Positions 47,253 through 56,199 of a DNA stretch of 64,000 nt are shown here, piece by piece (position 1 is the stretch's first letter; every line of letters starts with the position of its first letter). Below the pieces are notes generated by a model. That model saw nothing but the letters and a program-made list of their open reading frames with translations. It was not told the DNA's origin and did no database searches. The DNA comes from Corynebacterium frankenforstense DSM 45800 (GTDB lineage Bacteria > Actinomycetota > Actinomycetes > Mycobacteriales > Mycobacteriaceae): positions 806,001 to 870,000 of the forward strand of contig NZ_CP009247.1 of NCBI RefSeq assembly GCF_001941485.1. Direction: 5' to 3'. The position numbers and the translations under genes were made by a program.

Positions 47253-48959
47253 GTGGGCCGGATCTCCCGGCTCTGGTTCAGCTTCCGGCTGGACCCGTGG
47301 GGACTCGTCGGCGCGGGCCTGATGTTCATGCTGGGGCTCACGCCCTCGCTCCTGCCGCGCGACTTCTTCTACCAGGGCGTGGTCTCCGGCATCGCCGCCG
47401 GCATCGGCTACGTCACCGCCCTCGGCGTGCACCAGGTGTGGCGCCGGTGGATCCACCCGCGCCTGGGCGGCGCCGTCGAGCGCCTCGACCGGCTCTCCGA
47501 GCGCACCCGCATGCGACTCGAGGTCGCCGAGACCGTCCTCGTGGTCGCCGTCGTCATCGGCTGGGTGCTCTTCGCCGTGCGCTGGCAGCACGCCATCGCC
47601 GCGCTGACGGGCGCGGAGGCCTACTCGGTGTGGACGTTCTTCCTGGTCGTGCCCGTCGGCTTCGCGGTCTTCCTGGCCATGGTCGCCCTGGGCCGGCTGC
47701 TGCGCCGGCTGGCGCACGCGATCACCGCGCGGTTGCCCGTCTCCGAGCGCGACCGCCGCGGGCTCGGCCGGCGCCTGGTCGGCTGGACGGCCGTGGTGCT
47801 GCTGTGCGTCTTCGCCGTCGAGCGCGTCATCCCGGGCACGGCGGTGCGCGTCGGCGAGGCCGTCTTCGCGGGCCGCGACGCGGACCCGGAGCCCGGCGTG
47901 CACGCCCCGGCCGAGGCCGAGCGCTCCGGCTCGCCGGAGTCCGCGGTCGCCTTCGACACCCTGGGCACCCAGGGCATGCGCTTCGTCGACGGCGGCCTGC
48001 GCGCCCACGAGCTCGAGGAGGTCTCCGGGCGGCCCGCCCGCGAGCCCGTGCGCGTCTACGCGGGCCTGCGCAGCGCGGCCGACGTGCGCGAGCGCGCGGA
48101 GCTGCTCATCGACGAACTCGAGCGCACCGGCGCGCGCGACCGGGAGGCGTTGCTGCTGGTGATGACCACGGGCACCGGCTGGGTCAACCCGCACGCCGCG
48201 CAGGCCTTCGAGGCGCTCTACGGCGGGGACACCGCCGTCGCCGCGGCGCAGTACTCCTACCTGCCCTCGGCCTTCCACTTCCTCGCCGGCGGCCAGCGCG
48301 TCCAGGAGGCCGGCCGCGAGATGATCACCCCCGTGGTCGATTGGTGGAACAGACTGCCCGAGGACGACCGCCCGCGCCTCTACCTCTACGGCGAGTCGCT
48401 GGGCTCCTCGGCGGTCGAGTCCGCCTTCTCCGGCATGCGCGACATCGCCAACTCCGTCGACGGGATCCTCCTGACGGGCCCGCCGAACTTCAACCCGCTG
48501 TGGCGCACCTTCGTCGACCGCCGCGACCCGGGCACCCGCGAGGTCGACCCGGAGTACTCCGCGGGCCTGGTCGTCCGCTTCGCGCAGGACGCCGCCGAGG
48601 TGCGGGGCTTGAGCGACGACGACGTCGAGTGGGGCCCGACGCGCATGCTCTACATCCAGCACGCCTCCGACCCGGTGGTGTGGTGGTCGCCGCAGCTGCT
48701 GTTCACCGAGCCGGACTGGCTCCGGGAGCCGGCCGGGGCGGACCGCCTGCCCGGCATGACCTGGCTGCCCGTGGTCACCTTCCTGCAGGTCTCGGCAGAC
48801 CTGCCCGTCAGCCAGAACGTCCCGCAGGGCCACGGCCACAACTACGGCGACGCCCTCGTCGCCGGCTTCGCCGCCGTCGGCGGGATTGACGACGCCGCGC
48901 GCGTGGCCGACGCCGAGCGCACGCTCGGCGCGGTCGTGGCCGCGACGTCGTCAAGCTAA
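47253..48959 (+). CDS. membrane-anchored alpha/beta hydrolase (Abhydrolase_9 type)
   Basis: A 568-aa protein. Four or five membrane segments occupy residues 1-210. A C-terminal alpha/beta-hydrolase domain carries the nucleophile elbow LYGESLGSSAVESAF, the acid region in IQHASDPVVWWSPQL and the His in GHGHNYGDAL. The linked N- and C-terminal domains define the actinobacterial Abhydrolase_9 family. A lipid or cell-wall substrate is likely because of the anchoring, but is unproven. The GTG abuts the ABC-F stop codon. Confidence 0.88.
   Translation: MGRISRLWFSFRLDPWGLVGAGLMFMLGLTPSLLPRDFFYQGVVSGIAAGIGYVTALGVHQVWRRWIHPRLGGAVERLDRLSERTRMRLEVAETVLVVAVVIGWVLFAVRWQHAIAALTGAEAYSVWTFFLVVPVGFAVFLAMVALGRLLRRLAHAITARLPVSERDRRGLGRRLVGWTAVVLLCVFAVERVIPGTAVRVGEAVFAGRDADPEPGVHAPAEAERSGSPESAVAFDTLGTQGMRFVDGGLRAHELEEVSGRPAREPVRVYAGLRSAADVRERAELLIDELERTGARDREALLLVMTTGTGWVNPHAAQAFEALYGGDTAVAAAQYSYLPSAFHFLAGGQRVQEAGREMITPVVDWWNRLPEDDRPRLYLYGESLGSSAVESAFSGMRDIANSVDGILLTGPPNFNPLWRTFVDRRDPGTREVDPEYSAGLVVRFAQDAAEVRGLSDDDVEWGPTRMLYIQHASDPVVWWSPQLLFTEPDWLREPAGADRLPGMTWLPVVTFLQVSADLPVSQNVPQGHGHNYGDALVAGFAAVGGIDDAARVADAERTLGAVVAATSSS
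48886..48899 (+). other. exact copy of the dispersed 14-mer TTGACGACGCCGCG
   Basis: In the hydrolase gene it encodes I-D-D-A-A using ATT instead of the prevailing ATC. A 13/14 copy in the opposite orientation lies 42 bp further on, at 48941-48954. Confidence 0.7.
48941..48954 (-). other. near copy (13/14) of the dispersed 14-mer
   Basis: On the minus strand TTGACGACGTCGCG; one mismatch. It lies at the 3' end of the hydrolase gene. Confidence 0.5.
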
Positions 48960-48965
48960 AGGGAT

Positions 48966-48971
48966 TACCAT
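48966..48971 (+). promoter_or_regulatory. -10 box for the monooxygenase gene (leaderless)
   Basis: TACCAT ends 7 nt before ATG 48979. Confidence 0.45.
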
Positions 48972-48978
48972 CGGGCCC

Positions 48979-49302
48979 ATGATTCTCATCAACGTCAAGT
49001 TCCGTCCGAAGCCCGAGTACGTGGAGAACTTCCGCGAGAAGGTCGCCGACTTCACCGACGCCTCGCGCGCCGAGGAGGGCAACATCTTCTTCGACTGGTT
49101 CCGCAACACCGACGACCCGGAGGAGTACATCCTCGTCGAGGCCTTCCACGACGACGCCGCCGAGGCGCACGTGGGCAGCGACCACTTCAAGGCCGCCCAG
49201 GAGCTGTTCCCGCAGCTCCTGACCCGTACCCCGGAGATCATCAACACGCTGATCGAGGGCAAGACCGAGTGGGACGCGATGGCCGAGTTCAAGGTCGACT
49301 GA
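48979..49302 (+). CDS. ABM-domain (YgiN-like) monooxygenase
   Basis: A 107-aa small ferredoxin-like protein of the antibiotic-biosynthesis-monooxygenase fold. MILINVKFRPKPEYVENFREKVADFTDASRAEEGNIFFDWFRN is the signature, with HFKAAQEL later. Members include quinol monooxygenases. Substrate unknown. The start is ATG 48979; the open frame upstream lies in the preceding gene. Confidence 0.88.
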   Translation: MILINVKFRPKPEYVENFREKVADFTDASRAEEGNIFFDWFRNTDDPEEYILVEAFHDDAAEAHVGSDHFKAAQELFPQLLTRTPEIINTLIEGKTEWDAMAEFKVD

Positions 49303-49328
49303 CGTTTCACCCCCTCCCCGCGGGGCGG

Positions 49329-49334
49329 TAGGGT
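49329..49334 (+). promoter_or_regulatory. -10 box for ppk2 (leaderless)
   Basis: TAGGGT ends 8 nt before ATG 49343. Confidence 0.5.
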
Positions 49335-49342
49335 TATGTGAC

Positions 49343-50263
49343 ATGAGCGCACAAGCCACCACCGGCGAGCACGGCACCGTCGACGAGCCCACCGACCCGC
49401 CCAAGCTGAACAAGAAGGCCTACGAGAAGGAGCTCAAGCGGCTCCAGGCCGAGCTGGTCGACATGCAGCAGTGGGTCGTCGAGACGGGCGCGCGGCTCGT
49501 GATCATCATGGAGGGCCGCGACGCCGCCGGTAAGGGCTCGGCGATCAAGCGCATCACCCAGTACCTCAACCCGCGCACGTGCCGCATCGAGGCGCTGCCC
49601 GCCCCGAACTCACGGGAGAAGGGCCAGTGGTACTTCCAGCGCTACGTCGAGCGCCTGCCCACCGCCGGCGAGATCGTCATCTTCGACCGCTCCTGGTACA
49701 ACCGGGCCGGCGTCGAGCGCGTGATGGGCTTCTGCACCTCCGAGGAGTACCGCCGGTTCCTGCACCAGGCGCCGATCTTCGAGCGCCTGCTCGTCGAGGA
49801 CGGCATCATGCTGCGCAAGTACTGGTTCTCCGTCTCCGACGAGGAGCAGATCGCCCGCTTCCGCTCCCGGCGCAACGACCCGCTGCGCCGCTGGAAACTC
49901 TCCCCGATGGACCTGCAGTCCATCACCCGGTGGGAGGACTACTCGCGCGCCAAGGACGAGATGTTCATCCACACCGACATCCCGGCCGCGCCCTGGTACA
50001 CGGTCGAGAGCGAGGACAAGAAGCGCTCGCGCATCAACGTCATCTCGCACCTGCTGTCGACCGTGCCCTACGAGAAGATCGACCGGCCGCTGCCGGAGAT
50101 CCCCTCGCGGCCCGTCTCCGACAACGACTACGAGCGCCCGCCGCGCAAGGAGTTCCGCTACGTGCCCGACGTGGCCGCGAAGCTGGAGAAGGGCAAGGTC
50201 AAGGCAGGGAAGTCCGGGAAGTCCGGCAAGGCCAAGAAGTCGAAGAAGAACAGGAAGGACTGA
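49343..50263 (+). CDS. ppk2: polyphosphate kinase 2
   Basis: A 306-aa PPK2-family enzyme transferring phosphate between polyphosphate and nucleoside diphosphates. Walker A is EGRDAAGKGSAIKRI, and Walker B is IVIFDRSWYNRAGVERVMGF. The lid follows as FRSRRNDPLRRWKLSPMD. The last 35 residues are Lys-rich (KGKVKAGKSGKSGKAKKSKKNRKD), possibly for polyphosphate binding. The single PPK2 domain indicates class I. Confidence 0.95.
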   Translation: MSAQATTGEHGTVDEPTDPPKLNKKAYEKELKRLQAELVDMQQWVVETGARLVIIMEGRDAAGKGSAIKRITQYLNPRTCRIEALPAPNSREKGQWYFQRYVERLPTAGEIVIFDRSWYNRAGVERVMGFCTSEEYRRFLHQAPIFERLLVEDGIMLRKYWFSVSDEEQIARFRSRRNDPLRRWKLSPMDLQSITRWEDYSRAKDEMFIHTDIPAAPWYTVESEDKKRSRINVISHLLSTVPYEKIDRPLPEIPSRPVSDNDYERPPRKEFRYVPDVAAKLEKGKVKAGKSGKSGKAKKSKKNRKD

Positions 50264-50264
50264 C

Positions 50265-50891
50265 ATGACGCGCGCGGCCGCCGGCTGGCTGGCGGCGACG
50301 GCCCTGGTCCTCGTGGCCACCGTCGCCTTCGCCGCCTCCTACTACGCCGCCGTGCCGGACCCGATGCCCGTGCACTGGGGTGCGGGCGGCCCCGACGGCT
50401 TCCAGCGCAAGACCCCGGCCGGTTTCCTCGGGCTGCACGCGCTGGCCCCGGGGATCCTGCTGGTGGTCCAGGCCGGCGGCGCGGCGCTGATTCGTGTGCA
50501 GGCGCGGGCGGCCGGGAGCCTCGACGAGCGGGCCCACCGCCTGTACCAGCGCGCGCTCGGCTCCTTCATGACGGGCGTGAGCCTCGTGTGCGCGCTCTTC
50601 GTCCACGGGCTGTCGCGCACCGCCGCCGGGGACGACGCCGCGCTGTGGCGGGTGCTGTCCTCCGGCTGGTTCTTCGCGGCCGGCCTCGTGGTACTGCTCG
50701 CGTGGCTGGCTCTCGGTTTCCGGGGCACCGGGGTGGTCTACTTCGACCGCGGGGACGAACGCGTGCTCGTCGAGCACCGCGGCGGCACCGGGGTGACGCT
50801 CAACTTCGCCCGGCCCGGGGCGTGGGGGATCCTCGCCGCGCTGCTGGCGCCCGCGGCGCTGGTCACGCTGCTCGCCGTGTTCGCGGGCTAG
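50265..50891 (+). CDS. DUF1648-type membrane protein
   Basis: A 208-aa protein with four membrane segments. The motif VPDPMPVHWGAGGPDGFQRKTP after the first helix is typical of DUF1648, seen in SdpI-like immunity and signalling proteins. Function unknown. AAGGAC 3 nt upstream and the 1-bp gap suggest coupling to ppk2. Confidence 0.8.
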   Translation: MTRAAAGWLAATALVLVATVAFAASYYAAVPDPMPVHWGAGGPDGFQRKTPAGFLGLHALAPGILLVVQAGGAALIRVQARAAGSLDERAHRLYQRALGSFMTGVSLVCALFVHGLSRTAAGDDAALWRVLSSGWFFAAGLVVLLAWLALGFRGTGVVYFDRGDERVLVEHRGGTGVTLNFARPGAWGILAALLAPAALVTLLAVFAG

Positions 50892-51703
50892 AGCAGCGAC
50901 TCGAGCACGGTGAGCACGCCGTGCTCGGCGTTGGAGGGCGCGATGTGGTCCGCGATCTCCTTGAGCCGCGGGTGCGCGTTGGCCATCGCGTAGGCGGTGC
51001 CGGCGGCGCGCAGCAGCTCGTAGTCGTTGAGGTAGTCGCCGAAGGCGACCGTCTCCTCCCGCGGGCAGCCGAGGTAGCCGGCGAGCTCGCGCAGGGCGCG
51101 GCCCTTGTCGGCCTCCGGGCTCATCACGTCGATCCAGTGCGCGCCGGAGACCACGACGTTCATGCCGCCGGCCGCCGGACGCAGCGCGGGAGCGACGACC
51201 GTCTCGGCGTCCTCGGGGGTGAACACCGCGAGCTTGACGACGTCCCCGGCGTCGGCCGCCGCGTGCAGGTCGGCGGTGACCTCGACGGAGTGGTAGTACT
51301 TGACCACCTCCGGGTCCCCGGCGGCCTCCGGGTCCGTGAGGTAGGCGACCTCGGGGCGGCAGACGAGCAGCCACAGCGGGGCGTGGCCGGTCCCGGCGGT
51401 GGCGGCGTTGAAGTCCGCCACGGCGTCGATGACGGCGTGCACGGGCCCGGCCGGCATCGGGGTGGTGGAGGTGACCTCGCCGTGGTGGACGACCACCGCG
51501 CCGTTCTCCGCGATGTAGCTCATCTGCTCGCCGAGCTCGCTGAACATGTCGGCCAGCGTGCGCAGCTGGCGGCCCGAGGCGGGCGTGAAGACCGCACCCG
51601 CGGCCGTGAGGCGGGGATACAGCTCGGCGAAGCCGGCGGGCACACGCCCGTCCGGGTCGAGGAAGGTTCCGTCCATGTCGACTGCGACGAGGCGGGGTGC
51701 CAC
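50888..51703 (-). CDS. HAD-superfamily (Cof-type) phosphatase
   Basis: A 271-aa protein. Motif I is VAVDMDGTFLDPDG, motif II is in FTPASGRQL, the Lys is in DVMSPEADKGRAL, and motif IV is VAFGDYLNDYELL. A C2-type cap lies between, as in Cof/YbjI sugar-phosphate or flavin-phosphate phosphatases. The GTG at 51703 is chosen because AGGAGG stands 6 nt before it; longer frames run over the neighbouring gene. Confidence 0.92.
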   Translation of the reverse strand: MAPRLVAVDMDGTFLDPDGRVPAGFAELYPRLTAAGAVFTPASGRQLRTLADMFSELGEQMSYIAENGAVVVHHGEVTSTTPMPAGPVHAVIDAVADFNAATAGTGHAPLWLLVCRPEVAYLTDPEAAGDPEVVKYYHSVEVTADLHAAADAGDVVKLAVFTPEDAETVVAPALRPAAGGMNVVVSGAHWIDVMSPEADKGRALRELAGYLGCPREETVAFGDYLNDYELLRAAGTAYAMANAHPRLKEIADHIAPSNAEHGVLTVLESLL

Positions 51704-51782
51704 CGGGTGTCCTCCTGAGGGATCGGGGAAAAATTTCGCTGGGCCGCCCGTGTCATGGGCAGTGATGTGCGACACTGGTCGC

Positions 51783-52820
51783 ATGACGGACACGACGAAC
51801 GCCTCCGATGCCCCGGTGCGGTGCAGCCTGGTCGAGTCTACCGGCCTGATCGAGCTGAACCGCCCGCGCGCGCTCAACAGCCTGAACCTCGAGATGGTCC
51901 GCGGGATCACCGCCGCGCTCGACGCCTGGCGCGACGACGCCGCCGTCGAGCAGGTGCTCGTGGTCTCCACCGGCCCGAAGGCCTTCTGCGCCGGCGGGGA
52001 CGTGCGCGCCGCCCGCGAGGGCGTGCTCGCGGGCCGCGACGACGAGGTCGAGGCCTTCTTCGCCGAGGAGTACGCCATGAACCTCGCGATCTCGGAGTAC
52101 CCCAAGCCCTACGTCGCGCTGCTCGACGGGGTGACCATGGGCGGCGGGCTGGGCGTGTCCGCGCACGGCTCGCACGTGCTGGCCACCGACCGGGCGAGCG
52201 CCTCGATGCCGGAGATGGCCATCGGCTTCTGCACCGACGTCGGGATGAGCCGGCGCTTCCAGGAGCTGCACCGCGGGCGTGCCATGGGCGCCTTCCTCGC
52301 GTTGACCGGCTTCCGGCTCAACGCTGCGGAGATGGCCTGGACGGGGCTGTCGACCGCCTCGCTCGGTGCCGCGGACGCCGACGAGGTGCGCGCCGCCGTG
52401 ATCGCCGAGGGCGTGGACGCCGCCGTGGCGCGGCTGGCCGCGCAGCCGGCGGGGGAGAACCGCCTGGCGGGCCTGGCCCTGCAGATCTCCGACGCCTTTT
52501 CCGCGGGAACGTGGCCGGCGGTGCTCGAGCGTCTCGAGCGGCCCGGCAACGCCCAGCTGCGCGAGCTCGTGGCGGAACTGACGGCGCAGGCGAGCCCCTC
52601 GTCGCTGGTGGCCACCACGCTGCTGTTCACGGCGAACGCGGAGGCCTCGCTCGCGGACGCGCTCGAACGGGAGCGGCGCCTGGCCGCGGTGCTGCGCGCC
52701 CGGCCGGACTTCGTCGAGGGCGTGCGCGCGGTGCTCGTGGACAAGGACCGGGAGCCGGCCTTCGCGCCCGCGGAGGTGGCGGAGGTGGACGCGGTGGACT
52801 TCGCCCCGGCGCTCACTTGA
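51783..52820 (+). CDS. enoyl-CoA hydratase/isomerase-family protein, 3-hydroxyisobutyryl-CoA hydrolase type
   Basis: A 345-aa crotonase-fold protein. Features are AFCAGGDVRAA (oxyanion hole), DGVTMGGGLGVSAHGSH, PEMAIGFCTDVGMSR (catalytic Glu, then Asp) and a C-terminal RAVLVDKDREPAF. That tail is characteristic of the HIBYL-CoA hydrolases of valine catabolism rather than simple hydratases. It converges on the TetR gene with an 8-bp overlap. Confidence 0.88.
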   Translation: MTDTTNASDAPVRCSLVESTGLIELNRPRALNSLNLEMVRGITAALDAWRDDAAVEQVLVVSTGPKAFCAGGDVRAAREGVLAGRDDEVEAFFAEEYAMNLAISEYPKPYVALLDGVTMGGGLGVSAHGSHVLATDRASASMPEMAIGFCTDVGMSRRFQELHRGRAMGAFLALTGFRLNAAEMAWTGLSTASLGAADADEVRAAVIAEGVDAAVARLAAQPAGENRLAGLALQISDAFSAGTWPAVLERLERPGNAQLRELVAELTAQASPSSLVATTLLFTANAEASLADALERERRLAAVLRARPDFVEGVRAVLVDKDREPAFAPAEVAEVDAVDFAPALT

Positions 52821-53421
52821 TGGCGCGCAGCACGTGGAAGGCCTGGTGGAGCAGCTCCACCCCGCGCTCCGGGTCCCGCGGAGCCGCGGACTCGTAGTAG
52901 GCCTCCAGCGCGTTGGCGGCGGTGGTCGCCAGCAGGTCCAGGCCCACCCCGGCCTCGAAGCGGCTCAGCTGCGGGTGGCGGGTGCGGAACTCGTCGATGA
53001 TCGGCATGAGCTCGGCGTGGACGGTGGCCTTCAGGTCGGCGCCCGAGGTGGTCTCGAGGAAGTCGGAGAGGCGGAAGATCGCGGCGATGCCCTCCGGGCC
53101 GTCGGTCTGGTCCATCCGCACGGCCTCGATGAGCAGCTGCTCGGCGGCGTCCGCCATACAGACCTCGGTGGGGATCTCGCTGAGGCGCTCGACGAGCGTC
53201 CGCACGCGGGTGGCCAGGGCCTCGACCAGCGGCTCCTCACGCGAGGTGAAGTAGTTGTGGAACGTGCGGGTCGACACCCCCGCGGCCTCGGCGACGGCGG
53301 CCACGGTGAGCTTCTCGGCGCCCTGGCGCAGCGCGATCTGCGCCGCGGCCTCGGACATCGCCGCGCGTGTGGCGGCCTTCTTCGTCTCCCGCAGACCCAT
53401 CTTCGACTCCGTTCCGCTCAT
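52813..53421 (-). CDS. TetR-family transcriptional regulator
   Basis: A 202-aa repressor. The HTH reads LTVAAVAEAAGVSTRTFHNYFTSREEPLVEAL at about residues 38-69. The C-terminal effector domain is all-helical with no recognised family. Upstream, CGATAGTAGTGCCGTACG is AT-richer and may hold the promoter. It could control the neighbouring CoA-ester gene, but this is inference. Confidence 0.9.
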   Translation of the reverse strand: MSGTESKMGLRETKKAATRAAMSEAAAQIALRQGAEKLTVAAVAEAAGVSTRTFHNYFTSREEPLVEALATRVRTLVERLSEIPTEVCMADAAEQLLIEAVRMDQTDGPEGIAAIFRLSDFLETTSGADLKATVHAELMPIIDEFRTRHPQLSRFEAGVGLDLLATTAANALEAYYESAAPRDPERGVELLHQAFHVLRAIK

Positions 53422-53501
53422 CGGCCCGACAACGATAGTAGTGCCGTACGAAAAGTTTCATCGGCGCTGCCATTATGCCGTCGGACACCACGCTGAAGGC
53501 C

Positions 53502-53541
53502 AACCCCGGGGGTGACGGGGGCACCCCGGGCACCCCGGGTT
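53502..53541 (-). terminator. GC-rich hairpin at the end of the sqdX-like gene
   Basis: AACCCCGGGGGTG and CACCCCGGGTT form an imperfect long stem overlapping the stop codon; there is no U tract. It is a possible intrinsic terminator for the minus-strand pair. Confidence 0.35.
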
Positions 53542-54677
53542 CAGCCGCGCCGCCGCGCCGCGAGCCGGTAGCAGTCGACGAGGCGTTCGGTGGCGGCACG
53601 CCAGGAGTGGCGCTCGGCCTCGGCGCGGGCGGCGCGCGCCATGCGCGCGCGCGACGCGGCGTCGTCAAGCAGGCCGGCGACGACCTCGGCCCAGCGGGCG
53701 TCGTCGGCCTCCGGGTCCACCAGGCGGCCGGTGGCGGGGTCGTCGACGACGAAGGGGATGCCGCCGGCGCGCGCGCCGACCACGGGCACGCCGGAGGCCA
53801 TGGCCTCGAGGGCGACCAGGCCGAGCGTCTCGGTGGTGGACGGGAAGACGAAGACGTCCGCGGCGGCGTAGGCGGCCGCCAGCTCGGCGCCGGCCAGGTA
53901 GCCGGTGAAGACCGTGGAGTCCGGGTCGAAGCCGCCGCGCAGGCGCTCCAGGTGCGGCCCGTCGCCGACCATGGCCAGCCGCGCGCCGGGCACCCGCCGG
54001 CGCAGCTCGGCCAGCACGCCCGGCAGGCGGTCGAGGCTCTTCTCCCGGCTCATCCGGCCGACGTAGGCGACCAGCGGGGCCTCGGGGTGGCCGTCGGTGA
54101 GCCGGGCGCGCATCTGCGGGTCGGCGGCCTCGGGGGTGAAGGCGACGGTGTCGACGGCCTTGGGCCACAGGTCGACGCGCTCGATGCCGGACCTCCGGGC
54201 CTGCTCGACCATCGGGGCGGAGGTGCACAGGTTGACCTGCGCGCGGTTGTGCAGGGCGCGGATGACCCACTCGGCCGGGCGGCGGGCGAACCCGATGCCG
54301 AGCGCTGCGGTGTACTCGGGCACGTTCGTGTGGTAGCTGGCCAGCAGCGGACGGCCGGTGGCGCGGGCGTAGAGCACGCCCGCGGCCGCGGTCCACACCG
54401 GGTTGACGGCGTGCACCACGTCGGGGTCGAAGCGGTGCACGGCGACCAGCGGGGCGGGGGTGGGCAGCCCGAAGCTCAGCTCGGGGTAGATCGGCCACAG
54501 CGGCAGCGAGGGCACGCGCACCACCCGTGCGCCGGCGTACTCGCGCGGCGGGGTGCCGGGCGCGACGACCTGCACCTCGTGGCCCAGGGCGGTGAGCTGC
54601 TCGACGGTGCGGGTCACGCGGGTGACCACGCCGTCGACCTTGGGGAGGAAGACCTCCGTGAACAGGGTGATGCGCAT
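53541..54677 (-). CDS. GT4 glycosyltransferase, SqdX (sulfoquinovosyltransferase)-like
   Basis: A 378-aa GT-B enzyme. [64 protein letters not shown] and [29 protein letters not shown] follow the cyanobacterial SqdX pattern closely. SqdX transfers sulfoquinovose from UDP-SQ to diacylglycerol. The donor site is in [23 protein letters not shown]. The ATG overlaps the stop of the SQD1-like gene (ATGA), so the pair is coupled. A corynebacterial MgtA-type mannosyl or glucuronosyl transferase is the alternative. One exact 14-mer lies at 53655-53668. Confidence 0.78.
   Translation of the reverse strand: MRITLFTEVFLPKVDGVVTRVTRTVEQLTALGHEVQVVAPGTPPREYAGARVVRVPSLPLWPIYPELSFGLPTPAPLVAVHRFDPDVVHAVNPVWTAAAGVLYARATGRPLLASYHTNVPEYTAALGIGFARRPAEWVIRALHNRAQVNLCTSAPMVEQARRSGIERVDLWPKAVDTVAFTPEAADPQMRARLTDGHPEAPLVAYVGRMSREKSLDRLPGVLAELRRRVPGARLAMVGDGPHLERLRGGFDPDSTVFTGYLAGAELAAAYAAADVFVFPSTTETLGLVALEAMASGVPVVGARAGGIPFVVDDPATGRLVDPEADDARWAEVVAGLLDDAASRARMARAARAEAERHSWRAATERLVDCYRLAARRRG
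53655..53668 (-). other. exact copy of the dispersed 14-mer TTGACGACGCCGCG
   Basis: Minus strand, encoding L-D-D-A-A in the SqdX-like gene with rare Leu codon CTT. Confidence 0.7.
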
Positions 54678-55915
54678 CAGGGCCGCTGGGTCGGGGCGCC
54701 CTCGGGGACGCCGGCCCGGTTGCCGCGCGTCCACAGGGAGCGCGCGGGGATCTTGTCCAGGTCCACCCGGTCGGCGTAGCGGCGGGCGGTGTCCTCGACC
54801 TCGTGGAGCAGGCCGTCGGACAGCGTCGTCGGCTTCAGACCCAGCTCGAGGAAGGCGTCGTTGACCACGTGCAGCTCGTTCTCGGCGGACTCGTTGCGCG
54901 GGTTGGGCACGTGCGCCACCTGCGCGCCGGAGATGCGCCCGAGCAGCTCGGCGAGGTCGCGCACGCGGTGCGTCTCGGTCATCTGGTTGAAGATCTTGAC
55001 CCGGTCGCCGCGCTCCGGCGGGTTGGCCAGCGCCAGCTCGATGCAGCGGACCATGTCGCGGATGTGGATGAACGCCCGGGTCTGCCCGCCGGTGCCGTGC
55101 ACCGTGAGCGGGTAGCCCAGCGCGGCCTGCACGAGGAAGCGGTTGAGCACGGTGCCGTAGTCGCCGTCGTAGTCGAAGCGGTTGATCAGCCGCTCGTCGC
55201 GCGCGGTCTGCGGGGTGTGCGTGCCCCAGATGATGCCCTGGTGCAGGTCGGTGATGCGCAGCCGGTCGTTCTTGGCGTAGTAGGCGAAGAGGTGCTGGTC
55301 GAGCACCTTCGTCATGTGGTAGACGCTGCCCGGGTTGGACGGGTAGAGGATCTCCTGGCTGACCTGGTGCTCCTCGGCGGGGTTGCCCGCGGCGTCCTCG
55401 TCGGCGGTGACCTGGACGGTCAGGTAGCCCTCCGGGATCTTCATGCCCGCGGTGCCGTAGCCGTAGACGCCCATGGTGCCCAGGTGGACGACGTGGACGT
55501 CGCGGCCGGACTCGACGACGGCGCACAGCAGGTTGTGGGTGGCGTTGGTGTTGTTGTCCACCGTGTAGCGCTTGGTGCGCGAGTTCTTCATCGAGTACGG
55601 CGCGGCGCGCTGCTCGGCGAAGTGCACCACGGCGTCGGGGCCGTTCTCCTCGTCGCCGATGAGCGCGAGCAGGGCGTCGTAGTCCCGGGCGACGTCGATC
55701 TCGGCGAAGCCGATGCGCCTGCCGGAGACCTCCTCCCAGGCGTCGAGGCGCTCGGCGAGCGGGCGGATGGGGGTCAGCGAGCTCGCGCCGAGTTCCGCGT
55801 CGATGGCGCGCCGGGAGAAGTTGTCCACGATCGTCACGTCGTGTCCCGCGTCCGACAGGTGGAGGGCCGTCGGCCACCCGCAGAATCCGTCGCCGCCGAG
55901 TACGACAATCTTCAC
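54677..55915 (-). CDS. UDP-sulfoquinovose synthase-like SDR enzyme (SqdB/SQD1)
   Basis: A 412-aa extended SDR. MKIVVLGGDGFCGWPTALHLSDAG is the NAD loop with the SQD1-specific GWPTALHL. Next come AVVHFAEQRAAPYSMKNSRTKRYTVDNN, HLGTMGVYGYG (catalytic Thr), VYHMTKVLDQ (Tyr-x3-Lys), ITDLHQGIIWGTHTPQT, FDYDGDYGTVLNRFLVQAALGYPLTVHGTGGQTRAFIHI and IFNQMTETHRV. These are the diagnostic blocks of the enzyme that makes UDP-sulfoquinovose from UDP-glucose and sulfite. It is coupled to the SqdX-like gene. Confidence 0.87.
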   Translation of the reverse strand: MKIVVLGGDGFCGWPTALHLSDAGHDVTIVDNFSRRAIDAELGASSLTPIRPLAERLDAWEEVSGRRIGFAEIDVARDYDALLALIGDEENGPDAVVHFAEQRAAPYSMKNSRTKRYTVDNNTNATHNLLCAVVESGRDVHVVHLGTMGVYGYGTAGMKIPEGYLTVQVTADEDAAGNPAEEHQVSQEILYPSNPGSVYHMTKVLDQHLFAYYAKNDRLRITDLHQGIIWGTHTPQTARDERLINRFDYDGDYGTVLNRFLVQAALGYPLTVHGTGGQTRAFIHIRDMVRCIELALANPPERGDRVKIFNQMTETHRVRDLAELLGRISGAQVAHVPNPRNESAENELHVVNDAFLELGLKPTTLSDGLLHEVEDTARRYADRVDLDKIPARSLWTRGNRAGVPEGAPTQRP

Positions 55916-56199
55916 GATGCTTCTCCCTACAGTTAATCGGACAAAATGACGCGCGGAGGTCCTGTGTCGGGCCTCTGCGCAACCCTTTAGGCTATTCGCA
56001 CATCCTAAGCGTTCCGGGGGTCTTCCCGCAGGTCGGGGGAGGGGAGAGGGTCACTTCGGGGGCCCCGGAAAAAGAATTCGAAGTTGAATTCGGGTTAACT
56101 TCCGGGAAAATGGCGAGCGTTTGCGTGGTGCCCGCAGGTGCGGATTGACGACGCCGGTGGCTAGGCTGGGCGGGTCCGTCCCGCGCCGAGAGGATCGCC
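55916..56199. promoter_or_regulatory. divergent intergenic region upstream of the sqdB-like gene
   Basis: 284 bp. An AT-rich patch at 56070-56110 contains the inverted pair GAATTC-GAAGTT-GAATTC, and on the sqdB side the minus strand reads GATTAACTGT as a possible -10. A 12/14 copy of the dispersed 14-mer is at 56145-56158, just before a TAGGCT -10 candidate (56161-56166) for the plus-strand gene. No gene seen. Confidence 0.4.
56145..56158 (+). other. near copy (12/14) of the dispersed 14-mer
   Basis: TTGACGACGCCGGT matches the first 12 bases. It is intergenic and close to the start of the membrane-protein gene at 56200. Confidence 0.45.
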
